A DNA stretch of 64,000 nt, from positions 15,227-79,226 of the forward strand of contig JAHDDE010000010.1 in assembly GCA_020629515.1 (NCBI GenBank). The letters are read 5' to 3'. Position 1 is the stretch's first letter, and each line of letters starts with the position of its first letter. Below the pieces are notes generated by a model, which made no database searches, was not told the origin of the DNA, and worked only from the letters and a program-made list of their open reading frames with translations. The DNA is from Saprospiraceae bacterium. Its GTDB lineage: Bacteria; Bacteroidota; Bacteroidia; Chitinophagales; Saprospiraceae. Positions 54,599 through 64,000 of the stretch are shown piece after piece. The translations under genes and the position numbers were made by a program.

Positions 54599-55906
54599 AT
54601 GTCACAACTCATAGCAATTGTAGGTCGCCCTAATGTTGGGAAGTCTACATTATTTAATCGATTGATTGGAGAACGAAAATCCATCATTGACAACGTTAGT
54701 GGTGTAACCCGTGATAGAATCTACGGATATACAGAGTGGAATGGACGCAAAGTTAATGTGGTTGATACTGGTGGATTTGTTATTAACTCTAATGATGTTT
54801 TTGAGTCGGCCATTCGTGCTCAAGTTCAGATTGCTATAGATGAGGCTGATGTAGTAATTTTCATGACAGATGTTACCACTGGTATAACAGACTTGGACGA
54901 ATCTGTAGCTCGCATGTTAAGGAAAAGTAATAAACCCACTGTATTAGCTGTTAACAAAGTTGACAATGGGACACGCCAATTAGCGGCTAATGAATTTTGG
55001 AGTTTAGGCTTCGAAGATACTTTCTTTTTGTCCTCTATAACTGGTAGTGGGTCAGGTGAGCTTCTTGATGCCATTATTGATATTTTGCCTGAAGAGGAGG
55101 TTGATTTAAGCCAATCAGAATTACCAAAATTTGCAATATTAGGTAGGCCAAACGTCGGTAAATCCTCTATGATAAATGCGCTGCTTGATGAGGACCGTAA
55201 CATAGTCACCGATGTAGCAGGTACAACTCGAGATGCTATACATAGTCATTACAAAAAATATGGGCATGAATTCATATTAATCGACACTGCAGGAATCCGA
55301 AAAAAGAAAAAAGTCCATGAAGACTTAGAGTTTTATTCTGTTATCAGGGCCGTCAAGTCCATAGATGAAGCTGATGTATGTCTTTTGATGATAGATGCCA
55401 CTTTGGGGATGGAGTCACAGGATATGAATATCTTTTCTCTTATTGCCAAAAGAAAAAAAGGTGTAGTCCTACTCGTTAACAAATGGGACTTAATTGAAAA
55501 AGAAACCAATACCGCAAGGGACTATGAAAGAGAGCTTAAGAACAAATTAGCTCCATTCGATGATGTGCCGATCATCTTCGTCTCAGCTACTGAAAAACAA
55601 AGAATTTTTAAAGCGGTTGAAAACTTAATGGAAGTCTACAAAAACAGAACGCAAAAAATCAAGACTTCCGAATTGAATGAAGCATTGCAAGAAATGATGA
55701 CTAAATACCCTCCTCCTGCTTATCGGGGCAAACTCATTAAAATCAAATATGTCACCCAGCTTCCAACACATTATCCTGCTTTTGCATTTTTCTGCAATCA
55801 TCCTAAACATGTAACAGGGAGCTACAAAAATTATCTCGAAAATCAATTAAGAGATAGATATGATTTTAAAGGGGTACCATTAACTTTATTCTTTAGAGAT
55901 AAATAA
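54599..55906 (+). CDS. der: Double-domain ribosome-assembly GTPase Der (EngA)
   Basis: The 435-residue protein has two GTPase domains in tandem. The first (1-165) has GRPNVGKSTLFNRL, DTGGF and NKVD. The second (about 175-345) has GRPNVGKSSMINALL, DTAGI and NKWD. A C-terminal KH-like domain (about 350-435) follows with KIKYVTQLPTHYPAFAFFCNHP. Der acts in 50S maturation. Its gene lies 9 bp after era, and rfbC follows after 10 bp. This era-der order is common in Bacteroidota. Confidence 0.96.
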   Translation: MSQLIAIVGRPNVGKSTLFNRLIGERKSIIDNVSGVTRDRIYGYTEWNGRKVNVVDTGGFVINSNDVFESAIRAQVQIAIDEADVVIFMTDVTTGITDLDESVARMLRKSNKPTVLAVNKVDNGTRQLAANEFWSLGFEDTFFLSSITGSGSGELLDAIIDILPEEEVDLSQSELPKFAILGRPNVGKSSMINALLDEDRNIVTDVAGTTRDAIHSHYKKYGHEFILIDTAGIRKKKKVHEDLEFYSVIRAVKSIDEADVCLLMIDATLGMESQDMNIFSLIAKRKKGVVLLVNKWDLIEKETNTARDYERELKNKLAPFDDVPIIFVSATEKQRIFKAVENLMEVYKNRTQKIKTSELNEALQEMMTKYPPPAYRGKLIKIKYVTQLPTHYPAFAFFCNHPKHVTGSYKNYLENQLRDRYDFKGVPLTLFFRDK

Positions 55907-55916
55907 TAACATTAAA

Positions 55917-56459
55917 TTGATTGTTACATCAACTCCATTAGAAGGACTTCTCATTATCGAACCAAAAGTATTCGAAGATGATAGAGGATATTTCTTCGAA
56001 TCTTACAATAAATCAAAATGGACTCAGATCCCTGAATTTAATTGGGTTCAGGATAATGAGTCAAAATCCCAAAAAGGTGTCTTGCGTGGAATGCATTATC
56101 AAACAGGCCAATATGGTCAAGCTAAATTGGTGAGAGCCATAATTGGTGAAATATATGATGCCGTTGTAGATATAAGACCTCAATCCCTTACTTATGGACA
56201 ATCCTTCGGTATACTCTTATCCGATTCTAATAAAAAACAGCTACTTGTGCCGAGAGGGTTTGCCCATGGATTTTTAGTTATTTCTGATATTGCGATTTTT
56301 GGCTACAAATGTGACAACTACTATTCTAAAGAACATGAGGGAGGAATCCTATATGCGGATCCTCAACTAAACATTGAATGGCCTGAATTAGATATTCCTT
56401 ATCAACTTTCTGAAAAAGATAGAGCACAACCGCTATTTAAGGATCACTTACCTTATTAA
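55917..56459 (+). CDS. rfbC: dTDP-4-dehydrorhamnose 3,5-epimerase
   Basis: The 180-residue cupin protein uses a TTG start at 55917; its N-terminus (IVTSTPLEGLLIIEPKVFEDDRGYFFESYN) fits the family, and no ATG lies nearby. The catalytic His is in GVLRGMHYQTG, with the Asp/Lys partner region AVVDIRPQSLTYGQ and VPRGFAHGF. It makes dTDP-4-keto-L-rhamnose for cell-surface polysaccharide. It is followed by rfbD, the next pathway step, 6 bp later. The first two enzymes (rfbA and rfbB) are not in the window. Confidence 0.93.
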   Translation: MIVTSTPLEGLLIIEPKVFEDDRGYFFESYNKSKWTQIPEFNWVQDNESKSQKGVLRGMHYQTGQYGQAKLVRAIIGEIYDAVVDIRPQSLTYGQSFGILLSDSNKKQLLVPRGFAHGFLVISDIAIFGYKCDNYYSKEHEGGILYADPQLNIEWPELDIPYQLSEKDRAQPLFKDHLPY

Positions 56460-56465
56460 AAAAAT

Positions 56466-57332
56466 ATGAGAATATTAGTTACAGGGGCTAACGGTCAATT
56501 GGGACGTCAGTTTAATAGTTTACACAATTCTTATCCAAAAATAATCTGGAAGTTCTGTAGCAAGAATGAACTTGATATTACCGATAGTAATAGTGCATTA
56601 AATGTAGTTAATAGTTTCAATCCTGATTATATGATCAACTGTGCTGCTTACACTGCAGTTGATAAGGCAGAAGAAAATCAGAATGCGGCATTTAGAGTCA
56701 ACGAATATGGTGTTAGCATATTAGCGCAAATAGCTAAAGAAAGTGGTATTCACTTGATACATTATAGTACGGATTATGTCTATGACTTATTGAAAAATAC
56801 ACCTCTAATTGAGACTGACATTTGCCAACCCAAAAGCATATATGGTAAATCCAAAAGAGCTGGAGAAATAGCACTAATTAATAGTGGAGCTTCTTATACT
56901 ATATATAGAGTTTCTTGGCTCTACTCTTCTTACAACAACAATTTTGTTAAAACAATGCTCAAATTAGGAAGCTCGAGAAATGAATTGAAAATTGTAAATG
57001 ATCAAATCGGGGCTCCTACCTATAGTAAAAACTTAGCCGAAGATACATTGAAGGTTATAAGTGGACTTCAAGTAAATAAGACAAATGAAATCTACAACTA
57101 CTGTAACGGAGGGCAGACCACTTGGGCAGAATTCGCAGAGCGCATTTTCCATCATAAAAGTATCTCTTGTAAAATTAAAGGTATATCAACTGAAGAATAC
57201 GGTGCTCCAGCTCCTCGACCTAAATGGAGTGTGATGAATACGCTGAAAATAGAGAATATTCTAAGTGCCAAATTGAACCATTGGGAAGAAAGTCTCGTCG
57301 AATGTCTTGAAGAATTAGATGCTATGGCTTAA
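56466..57332 (+). CDS. rfbD: dTDP-4-dehydrorhamnose reductase
   Basis: The 288-residue SDR-type enzyme has the NAD(P)-binding ILVTGANGQLGRQF at the N-terminus, a CAAYTAVDKAEEN segment, and the active-site Tyr-x3-Lys in YGKSKRAGE following HYSTDYVYD. It completes dTDP-L-rhamnose. The length is normal. It follows rfbC in the operon that runs from era. The next gene starts 9 bp later. Confidence 0.94.
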   Translation: MRILVTGANGQLGRQFNSLHNSYPKIIWKFCSKNELDITDSNSALNVVNSFNPDYMINCAAYTAVDKAEENQNAAFRVNEYGVSILAQIAKESGIHLIHYSTDYVYDLLKNTPLIETDICQPKSIYGKSKRAGEIALINSGASYTIYRVSWLYSSYNNNFVKTMLKLGSSRNELKIVNDQIGAPTYSKNLAEDTLKVISGLQVNKTNEIYNYCNGGQTTWAEFAERIFHHKSISCKIKGISTEEYGAPAPRPKWSVMNTLKIENILSAKLNHWEESLVECLEELDAMA

Positions 57333-57341
57333 ATTGCTACA

Positions 57342-60083
57342 GTGAGTCAACACAACCCATATTTCAGTCTATTTCTATTACTTATACTCCTATGTATATC
57401 TAACTTGTGTATGGCTACTCATAACAGAGCAGGAGAGATAACTTATACGCAGATTGGAGAATTGACTATCCGAGCCACAATTACTACATATACACGTACG
57501 AGTAGTTTTGCTGCTGATAGGGATAGCTTAGAATTATTCTGGGGAGACGGAACAAGTACAATAGTTCCACGATCTAATGGTAACGGAGAAGAATTACCTA
57601 ATGATATTAAAGTAAATAGGTATACTGCAGAACATAGTTATCCGACGAGAAGTCAGTATAAATTGTCAGTTACAGACCCCAATAGAATCGCCGGTATTCA
57701 GAATATTGACTTCCCCAATTCCGTTAATATTCAGTTTTATATTGAGACCACGTTGACTCTTCTGGATCAACGATTTCAAGGAGAGAATAGCTCGGCAATT
57801 TTACTCCAACCCCCAATCGATTTTGCCTGCTTAGGACAGCCTTTTTTGCACAATCCAAATGCTTTTGACGCAGACGGAGATAGTTTATCATATGAGTTGA
57901 TTGCACCATTTCAGGAAGAAGGAGTGAATGTACCCAATTATAGTTTTCCTGATGAAATAGCACCAGGTGAAGACAATCAAATCTCTATAAACCCCGAGAC
58001 TGGGGATTTTATCTGGGAAAGTCCACAGATATTAGGTGAGTTTAATCTAACTATACTTATAAAAGAGTATCGCAATGGATTTTTGATCAATCAGATCATT
58101 AGAGATATGCAGATACTTATCGCGCCATGCTTTGACAATAATATGGAGCAGAATGTTGCTCCTCAGATAGAATCCATTGATGAGATTTGTGTTATTGCTG
58201 GCGAAAAAATTGAATTTGATGTTATCGCAACTGACTTAGACTCATTACAATTCTTAACTCTTTCTGCACTTGGAGGTCCATTTATTATTGATAGCAATGA
58301 TGTCTCATTTGATCAACAACTTCAAACTGGTTTGAGCCCGTTTAAAGGCACTTTTGTATGGAATACAGATTGCTCAAATATATCTGAAGAATACTATCAA
58401 GTAGTGTTTAAGGCTATTGATAATTTTTTGGGTACTAATGCTGGAGGAGCAGCAACACTCAAAACAGTTAGAATCAAAATAGTAGCCCCACCACCAATAA
58501 ATGTAAACACAGAAAAGATAGATTCTGAAACAATCAGAATTTCTTGGCAAAGTCCATATTCCTGTCAAAATACAGATCTCTTTCAAGGGTTCTCAGTATG
58601 GCGAAGGCTAAACACCCGCATATTAGCAATAGATAGTTGTAAAGGGGGTTTAGAAGGACAGGGCTATGAAAAAATCATCTTTCTCACTAATGAAAATGAT
58701 AATAATCAATACTTCTCAATCGATATTGATCTAGAAGGAAACAATATATATTGTTATAGAGTACTAGGAGAATTTGCTCAATTAACTGACAATGGTAATC
58801 CCTATAACCAAACTGCAAGTATTCCTTCTAATGAGAGTTGCCAACAATTTGAGAGAAACGCACCACTTATAACAAAGGTTTCAGTTTTGGATACAGATGA
58901 TTCTGATGGAAGGATCGAAATCAACTGGTCCTTGCCCTCCCCTGACGAAATAGACACAATTGCTTCCAATGGACCATTTGGTTTTAGGCTTTTGAGATCA
59001 ATTGGGGCGGACAATACAGATTTAACTTTGATAGAAGAATCTGTTGTAATCAAAGAAGAATTTAACTCTCTTAGGGCGGACACTTCCTATATCGACTTGG
59101 GATTAAATACTGAACAAAATATTTATAATTATAGGGTTGAATTCTTTGTAGGTAACAATCTTATTAATTCAAGCAATACGGCATCTTCATTGTTTTTAAT
59201 AGCCATAGGAAGAGATCATAATGTTGAATTAAAGTGGCAATCCTCAGTGCCTTGGACAGAAATATTTTATAATATTTATCATGACAGTAATGATGAACTT
59301 ATATTTCTGAATCAGGTCACTGGTGACAATTTCATCATTCCTGATTTACCTAACGGAATAGAACAATGTTATGTCATCGAAAGTGTAAGCACCTATGGCT
59401 TGGATAATATCATCGATCCCATTTTAAACACATCTCAAATTGCATGTGCTATACCAACTGATTCAATTCCTCCTTGTCCACCAGTCCTAACCGTAACAAC
59501 TGAATGCCAACAAAGTATACTAATTAATGAATCTTTTACTAATGAAATTACTTGGTCATATTCTGACCTTAGTTGTTCAAACTCGGGAGACACAAAAAAT
59601 ATTAGTATTCTTTACAGTTTATCTGAACAGGAAGAATTGAGAGAAATAGATATGGTTTCATTGTCGGACAATATCTTTTTTCATGAGATCACCAATAATA
59701 TTTCAGGATGTTATGCTCTGGTCGGAATCGACTCGAGCGGTAATAGAAGTGAAAGAAGCTCAGTCATATGTGTAGATAACTGTCCATCATATCGCTTACC
59801 TAACGCCTTTACCCCCAATGATGACAACAATAATGATCTCTACGTACCAATCATCAACAGATTTATAGAAAGAGTCGAATTCGAAGTATATAATCGATGG
59901 GGGCAGATTGTATTTGATACTGACGATCCAGCTATCCAATGGGATGGTACTAACTATGGAGGTCAACAACTGGCTGATGGGACCTATTACTTCACGTGTA
60001 GAGTTTTTGAACGACGTGTAAGTGGAATCGAAGAACAAGTTGAGCCCTTAAGCGGTTATATTCAAATAATAACGGGAAATTAA
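57342..60083 (+). CDS. Large T9SS type B-sorted surface protein with fibronectin-like repeats
   Basis: The 913-residue protein starts at GTG 57342. A signal peptide (about 1-25, ending CMATHNRAGEI) is followed by beta-rich modules. Residues about 26-265 share the HNRAGEITY pattern that opens many gliding/adhesion proteins and include cadherin-like FDADGDSLSYEL. Later there are fibronectin type III-like segments (about 390-700). The C-terminal CHU_C domain (about 815-913) contains LPNAFTPNDDNNNDLYVPI, EFEVYNRWGQIVFDT and LADGTYYFTCRVFER. It is exported by T9SS. The stop overlaps the start of ribE by one base (TAATG), an unusual companion for a biosynthetic gene. Confidence 0.87.
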   Translation: MSQHNPYFSLFLLLILLCISNLCMATHNRAGEITYTQIGELTIRATITTYTRTSSFAADRDSLELFWGDGTSTIVPRSNGNGEELPNDIKVNRYTAEHSYPTRSQYKLSVTDPNRIAGIQNIDFPNSVNIQFYIETTLTLLDQRFQGENSSAILLQPPIDFACLGQPFLHNPNAFDADGDSLSYELIAPFQEEGVNVPNYSFPDEIAPGEDNQISINPETGDFIWESPQILGEFNLTILIKEYRNGFLINQIIRDMQILIAPCFDNNMEQNVAPQIESIDEICVIAGEKIEFDVIATDLDSLQFLTLSALGGPFIIDSNDVSFDQQLQTGLSPFKGTFVWNTDCSNISEEYYQVVFKAIDNFLGTNAGGAATLKTVRIKIVAPPPINVNTEKIDSETIRISWQSPYSCQNTDLFQGFSVWRRLNTRILAIDSCKGGLEGQGYEKIIFLTNENDNNQYFSIDIDLEGNNIYCYRVLGEFAQLTDNGNPYNQTASIPSNESCQQFERNAPLITKVSVLDTDDSDGRIEINWSLPSPDEIDTIASNGPFGFRLLRSIGADNTDLTLIEESVVIKEEFNSLRADTSYIDLGLNTEQNIYNYRVEFFVGNNLINSSNTASSLFLIAIGRDHNVELKWQSSVPWTEIFYNIYHDSNDELIFLNQVTGDNFIIPDLPNGIEQCYVIESVSTYGLDNIIDPILNTSQIACAIPTDSIPPCPPVLTVTTECQQSILINESFTNEITWSYSDLSCSNSGDTKNISILYSLSEQEELREIDMVSLSDNIFFHEITNNISGCYALVGIDSSGNRSERSSVICVDNCPSYRLPNAFTPNDDNNNDLYVPIINRFIERVEFEVYNRWGQIVFDTDDPAIQWDGTNYGGQQLADGTYYFTCRVFERRVSGIEEQVEPLSGYIQIITGN

Positions 60084-60676
60084 TGTTTACAGGCATAGTC
60101 GAATGCGTCGGGGAAATAATAGATATAGTCAAAGACAAAAGTAACGTCCATATTACTATATCATCTGACATATCTTCAGAACTTAAAATTGATCAATCTG
60201 TTGCTCATGATGGGATTTGCTTGACAGTTATTAAGACTGATGGTAATAATCATACTGTAACCGCAATAGACGAAACTCTAAATAAGACTTGTTTAGGTGA
60301 TTGGATCATAGGCCAATCCGTTAACCTCGAAAGATGTATGACATTAGGTGGTCGTTTAGATGGTCATATTGTACAAGGCCATGTGGACTGTACTGCAACA
60401 TGTATTTATATCAAGGAATCAAATGGAAGCTGGGAATTTAGATTTAAATATCCAAGTGAGTTCGATGGTCTTATAATTTCTAAAGGATCAATAACAGTTA
60501 ATGGGACAAGTCTTACAGTAGTAAATCCTTCAGAAGGAGAATTCAGTGTTTTTATTATTCCCTATACTTATCACAATACTAAATTTAATCAAATCAAAGT
60601 TGGGAGTTTGTCCAACTTGGAATTTGACATATTAGGTAAATATATTTTGAAAAATCTGACATTACATAAGGCATAA
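60083..60676 (+). CDS. ribE: Riboflavin synthase alpha subunit
   Basis: The 197-residue protein has the two lumazine-binding halves of riboflavin synthase. MFTGIVECVGEI opens the first, SVAHDGICLTVI is its core, and GGRLDGHIVQGHVD and GSITVNGTSLTVV belong to the second. It dismutates 6,7-dimethyl-8-ribityllumazine to riboflavin. Its ATG overlaps the previous stop, so it is translated from the era-der-rfb transcript end. It converges with rpoC, separated by the rpoC terminator. Confidence 0.94.
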   Translation: MFTGIVECVGEIIDIVKDKSNVHITISSDISSELKIDQSVAHDGICLTVIKTDGNNHTVTAIDETLNKTCLGDWIIGQSVNLERCMTLGGRLDGHIVQGHVDCTATCIYIKESNGSWEFRFKYPSEFDGLIISKGSITVNGTSLTVVNPSEGEFSVFIIPYTYHNTKFNQIKVGSLSNLEFDILGKYILKNLTLHKA

Positions 60677-60770
60677 CCATCAAAATAAACAACTACTCGA
60701 GCTATTATATTACTTTAAAAATTAAAAGAGTGGAATTTTATGAGATGGACATTAGCAGTAATTTTTAATT

Positions 60771-60800
60771 AAAAAAGGCCAACTCAATAGAGTTGACCTT
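60771..60800 (-). terminator. Intrinsic terminator of rpoC
   Basis: On the minus strand AAGGTCAACTC pairs with GAGTTGGCCTT (one G-U) around a 4-nt loop and is followed by a T-run of six. It lies 30 bp past the rpoC stop. Confidence 0.9.
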
Positions 60801-60829
60801 CTAATTTCTCAAGCATTTTTGATACCTGT

Positions 60830-63800
60830 TTATTCTTCTACTTCTTCCTCCTCTTCTACATACTCTTGTGCTGTAACAGCCAAGGTGTCGTAACGTCTCA
60901 ATCCAGTTCCTGCAGGAATCTTCTTTCCTACAATAACATTTTCTTTAAGACCTTCTAAACGATCCCTTTTAGCGTTTATAGCTGCCGTACTAAGTACCTT
61001 AGTAGTCTCTTGGAATGAAGCGGCAGAAATCCAACTTACTGTTCCTAAAGAAGATTTAGTTATACCTTGCAACAATGGCTTAGATGTAGCTGCAATCGCA
61101 TCTCTGAACTCTACCACTTTTAAATCATTTCTCTTCAAGTATGAGTTCTCTTCTCTAATTTGTCTTATTGTTGCAATCTGCCCTGGTCGAAGCTTATTGG
61201 AATCACCAGATTCAGTAATCACTTTTTTATCAAAAATCCAATCATTCTGAGCTAAAAAGTCATACTTCTCAACTGGTTCACCCTCTAAGAAAGTTGTATC
61301 ACCCGCATCTACAATTTCAACTCTTCTCATCATTTGGCGACATATAGTTTCTATATGTTTATCGTTGATACCAATCCCTTGTGATCTATAAACTTCCTGT
61401 ATTCCATTGACTATATATCTCTGAACTCCACCTGGCCCCATGATATTCAAGATATCTTGAGGAGAAGTTGCCCCATCTGACAAATGAGATCCTGCCCTTA
61501 CGAAATCACCCTCCTGTACTAACAAGTGTTTGGATAATCCTACAAGATATTTTCTCTTTTGACCAGACTTTTCGTCTTCTATGAAAATCTCTCGATTTCC
61601 TCTTTTTAACTTACCGAAAGAAACTATACCATCAATTTCAGCTGTAACTGCAGGATTTGAAGGATTTCTTGCTTCAAATAATTCTGTTACTCGTGGAAGA
61701 CCACCCGTAATATCCTGAATCTTTCCTAATTGACGTGGAATCTTCGCTATTCTTGATCCAGCAATGATGCTATCACCATTCTCGACCAAAATATGCGACC
61801 CTACTGGCAAGTTATAGCTTTTCATAACCTCACCATTCTCATCAACTATATTTACAGTTGGAATTTTCTTCTTCTTCTTTGATTCGATTATGATCTTTTC
61901 GACATTGCCTGTCTGATCATCTCTTTCTGCTCTAAAAGATACTCCTTCTTCAATGGACTCGTATTGTACAATTCCCGAAAACTCAGAAACAATAACAGCA
62001 TTGAATGGATCCCATTCACATATCACTGTTCCCTTCTTAATTTTTCGTTTCCCTTTAACGAATAAGTTTGAACCGTAAGGAATATGAAGATTAGCTAAAA
62101 CCTTTTTTGTTTCAGGCTCCAGAATTCTTAATTCTCCAGATCGTGAAAGAACCACTTCGTTTACATCATCTCCGTCTTTGTAAGATACTGTGCTCACATT
62201 ATCAAATTCCAATATCCCATCGAACTTCGCGACATTAGACGATTCAGTTTTACTTACTGATGCTACACCACCCACGTGGAAGGTTCTTAATGTTAACTGT
62301 GTTCCTGGCTCACCAATACTCTGAGCTGCAATAACTCCTACGGCATCTCCTAATTCTGAAATCCGACCAGTTGCCAAATTTTTCCCATAGCACTTAGTAC
62401 ATACCCCTTTCTTAGTCTCACATGTTAAAACCGATCGTATTGTAACTGTTTCAACACCTGCATCTTCAATTTTTCTTGACAACTTCTCAGTGATATACTC
62501 ATTAGCAGCCAAGATTAATTCATCAGTCTCGGGATGTAGGATATCATATAGCGAGTACCTTCCTGCAATTCTCGGGGCAAGATTTTCGACTACCTTATCA
62601 TTATCAATTAGCGCTGTTGTTTCTATTCCTCTTAAAGTATCACAATCCTCTTCGATTATAATTACATCTTGAGATACATCAACAAGTCGTCGTGTTAGGT
62701 ATCCAGCATCTGCTGTTTTAAGCGCGGTATCTGCCAAACCTTTTCGTGCACCGTGGGTAGATATAAAGTACTCGAGTACGGATAATCCGTCAACGAAGTT
62801 GGCCAAAATCGGATTTTCAATGATAGCCCCACCAGTATCTCCAGATTTTCTTGGCTTAGCCATCAATCCCCTCAATCCACAAAGCTGTTTAATCTGTTGC
62901 TTACTACCCCTTGCTCCACTATCCAACATCATATATACTGAATTGAAGCCACCCTTATGCTCAGCCAATTCTTTCATAAGGGAATCTGTGATCTTATTAT
63001 CAGCGAATGTCCACTTATCTATAACTTGATTATACCTCTCATTTGAGGTAATTAATCCCATATTGTAATTCTCCCATACTTCATCAACTTCGTCCTGAGC
63101 CTCAACAAGAGTGCTTTCCTTGATTGTAGGAGTAATTAAATCTCCAAGGTTGAAGGATAACCCACCTTTAAATGCCCAGTAAAATCCTAAATCTTTGATT
63201 TGATCTAAGAATTCAGCTGCCACGGTAAAATCCGTTCTTTCGATGATATCTCCGATTACTCTCTTTAGATTCTTCTTGGTCAATAGATCATTGCAATAAG
63301 GGACTCCTTCTGGAACTTTCTCATTAAAAAGTACTCTACCAACTGTAGTAATAACTCTTTCATGTACTAAATGCCCTAATTCATTTTCTACTAATACCTT
63401 CACAGAAACTCTATCGTGTAGGCCATATTTGCCCTCATTATAAGCAATCATCACCTCTTCAGATGAGTAAAAATTTCTTACTTCTTCATCTTTCTTATTA
63501 TCTGCTTTGGGCTTTGTGATATAATAAAGACCCAATACCATATCCTGTGATGGCAATGTTATAGGAGAACCGTTCTGAGGATTCAACATATTATGACATG
63601 CGAGCATGAGTAGTTGAGCCTCTAGTATCGCACCTTGACTTAACGGTACGTGAACTGCCATTTGGTCACCATCAAAATCCGCGTTAAATGCTCCACAAAC
63701 CAATGGGTGCAATCTAATAGCTTTACCCTCTACAAGTTTAGGCTGAAACGATTGTATCGATAGTCTGTGTAATGTAGGGGCCCTATTGAGCATGATTGGG

Positions 63801-64000
63801 TGTCCTTTCAAAATTCCCTCCAATATCTCCCAGATAACAGGATCCTTTCTATCTACCAGTTTCTTAGCAGATTTTACGGTTTTAACAATGCCTCTCTCTA
63901 TAAGCTTCCTAATAATAAAAGGCTTAAATAGCTCTGAAGCCATTCCTTTAGGCAAACCACACTCATGTAGCTTTAGGTTAGGTCCTACAACTATCACTGA
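60830..64000 (-). CDS. rpoC: RNA polymerase beta' subunit, N-terminus outside window
   Basis: About 1056 residues of the C-terminal two-thirds of beta' are in the window; the gene continues past 64000. The first residues read [28 protein letters not shown], the region just before the active centre. The catalytic metal-binding [12 protein letters not shown] follows at about residue 108. The trigger loop area and the zinc-binding Cys set ([13 protein letters not shown] with an earlier CDTLRG) are present. The tail ends in acidic Glu residues. The GTG near 63997 is an internal codon, not a real start. A strong terminator follows. Confidence 0.97.
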   Translation of the reverse strand, partial: SVIVVGPNLKLHECGLPKGMASELFKPFIIRKLIERGIVKTVKSAKKLVDRKDPVIWEILEGILKGHPIMLNRAPTLHRLSIQSFQPKLVEGKAIRLHPLVCGAFNADFDGDQMAVHVPLSQGAILEAQLLMLACHNMLNPQNGSPITLPSQDMVLGLYYITKPKADNKKDEEVRNFYSSEEVMIAYNEGKYGLHDRVSVKVLVENELGHLVHERVITTVGRVLFNEKVPEGVPYCNDLLTKKNLKRVIGDIIERTDFTVAAEFLDQIKDLGFYWAFKGGLSFNLGDLITPTIKESTLVEAQDEVDEVWENYNMGLITSNERYNQVIDKWTFADNKITDSLMKELAEHKGGFNSVYMMLDSGARGSKQQIKQLCGLRGLMAKPRKSGDTGGAIIENPILANFVDGLSVLEYFISTHGARKGLADTALKTADAGYLTRRLVDVSQDVIIIEEDCDTLRGIETTALIDNDKVVENLAPRIAGRYSLYDILHPETDELILAANEYITEKLSRKIEDAGVETVTIRSVLTCETKKGVCTKCYGKNLATGRISELGDAVGVIAAQSIGEPGTQLTLRTFHVGGVASVSKTESSNVAKFDGILEFDNVSTVSYKDGDDVNEVVLSRSGELRILEPETKKVLANLHIPYGSNLFVKGKRKIKKGTVICEWDPFNAVIVSEFSGIVQYESIEEGVSFRAERDDQTGNVEKIIIESKKKKKIPTVNIVDENGEVMKSYNLPVGSHILVENGDSIIAGSRIAKIPRQLGKIQDITGGLPRVTELFEARNPSNPAVTAEIDGIVSFGKLKRGNREIFIEDEKSGQKRKYLVGLSKHLLVQEGDFVRAGSHLSDGATSPQDILNIMGPGGVQRYIVNGIQEVYRSQGIGINDKHIETICRQMMRRVEIVDAGDTTFLEGEPVEKYDFLAQNDWIFDKKVITESGDSNKLRPGQIATIRQIREENSYLKRNDLKVVEFRDAIAATSKPLLQGITKSSLGTVSWISAASFQETTKVLSTAAINAKRDRLEGLKENVIVGKKIPAGTGLRRYDTLAVTAQEYVEEEEEVEE

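Noticed and set aside
63995-63997. GTG as start of the rpoC frame
   Set aside because: It is an internal Val codon of beta'; the reading frame continues to the window edge with conserved sequence.

Overview
This window comes from a member of the Bacteroidota, most likely the Saprospiria/Lewinella-like branch; that rank is inferred from gene content and was not tested by any search. The DNA is AT-rich. It carries many hallmarks of the phylum: type IX secretion system (T9SS) cargo with type A and type B C-terminal sorting domains, a PorP/SprF outer-membrane protein, TonB-dependent transporter genes paired with DUF4249 lipoproteins, a DUF1800/DUF1501 pair, the bamD-rpoZ(omega)-coaBC-DUF4835 cluster, and a promoter of the TTG-N20-TAnnTTTG type.

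Layout. 1-14.3 kb (minus strand) is a surface-protein region. It holds a truncated Ig/HYR-type adhesin, an operon of cohesin-repeat T9SS type B protein, PorP/SprF and a small lipoprotein, a 1516-residue adhesin with LamG, dockerin-like and type A sorting domains, a LuxR-type regulator whose phospho-acceptor Asp is Glu, and an exported animal-type haem peroxidase. 14.4-22.4 kb is mixed housekeeping and regulation: MATE transporter, PASTA protein, dCTP deaminase, phosphopantetheinyl transferase, MarR regulator, multi-PAS histidine kinase, RidA and OxyR. 22.4-35.4 kb is core metabolism: tRNA-Leu, tRNA-Gly, PssA, a 2[4Fe-4S] ferredoxin, CtlX with a YhhQ-type transporter, HscA with a GH3-like protein, BamD, omega, CoaBC, DUF4835, RbfA and RecG.

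35.5-41.3 kb is an exported-protein operon (DUF1800, DUF1501 and a PA14-like/discoidin protein). 41.3-45.3 kb holds an MscS channel with a cyclic-nucleotide domain, then a likely metal locus: ABC ATPase, a permease with a histidine-rich loop, and MerC behind two TGCAA/TTGCA dyads. 45.3-53.0 kb is a TonB-receptor/DUF4249/MG2-like operon facing two tandem DUF4249 paralogues. 53.1-60.7 kb runs era, der, rfbC, rfbD, a large T9SS type B protein and riboflavin synthase. 60.8-64.0 kb is the 3' part of rpoC on the minus strand.

Functionally, the window mixes envelope display (T9SS cargo, PorP/SprF, BamD), nutrient or metal acquisition at the outer membrane, and ordinary information-processing genes. 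I found no phage, no intact insertion sequence, no CRISPR array and no recognisable defence island. The parts least explained by known families are an array of five CCACWTTTGG-type repeats (1811-1941), a nearly perfect 44-bp palindrome (53039-53082), the Glu-for-Asp regulator beside the adhesin genes, and the candidate metal-responsive locus at 42.8-45.3 kb.
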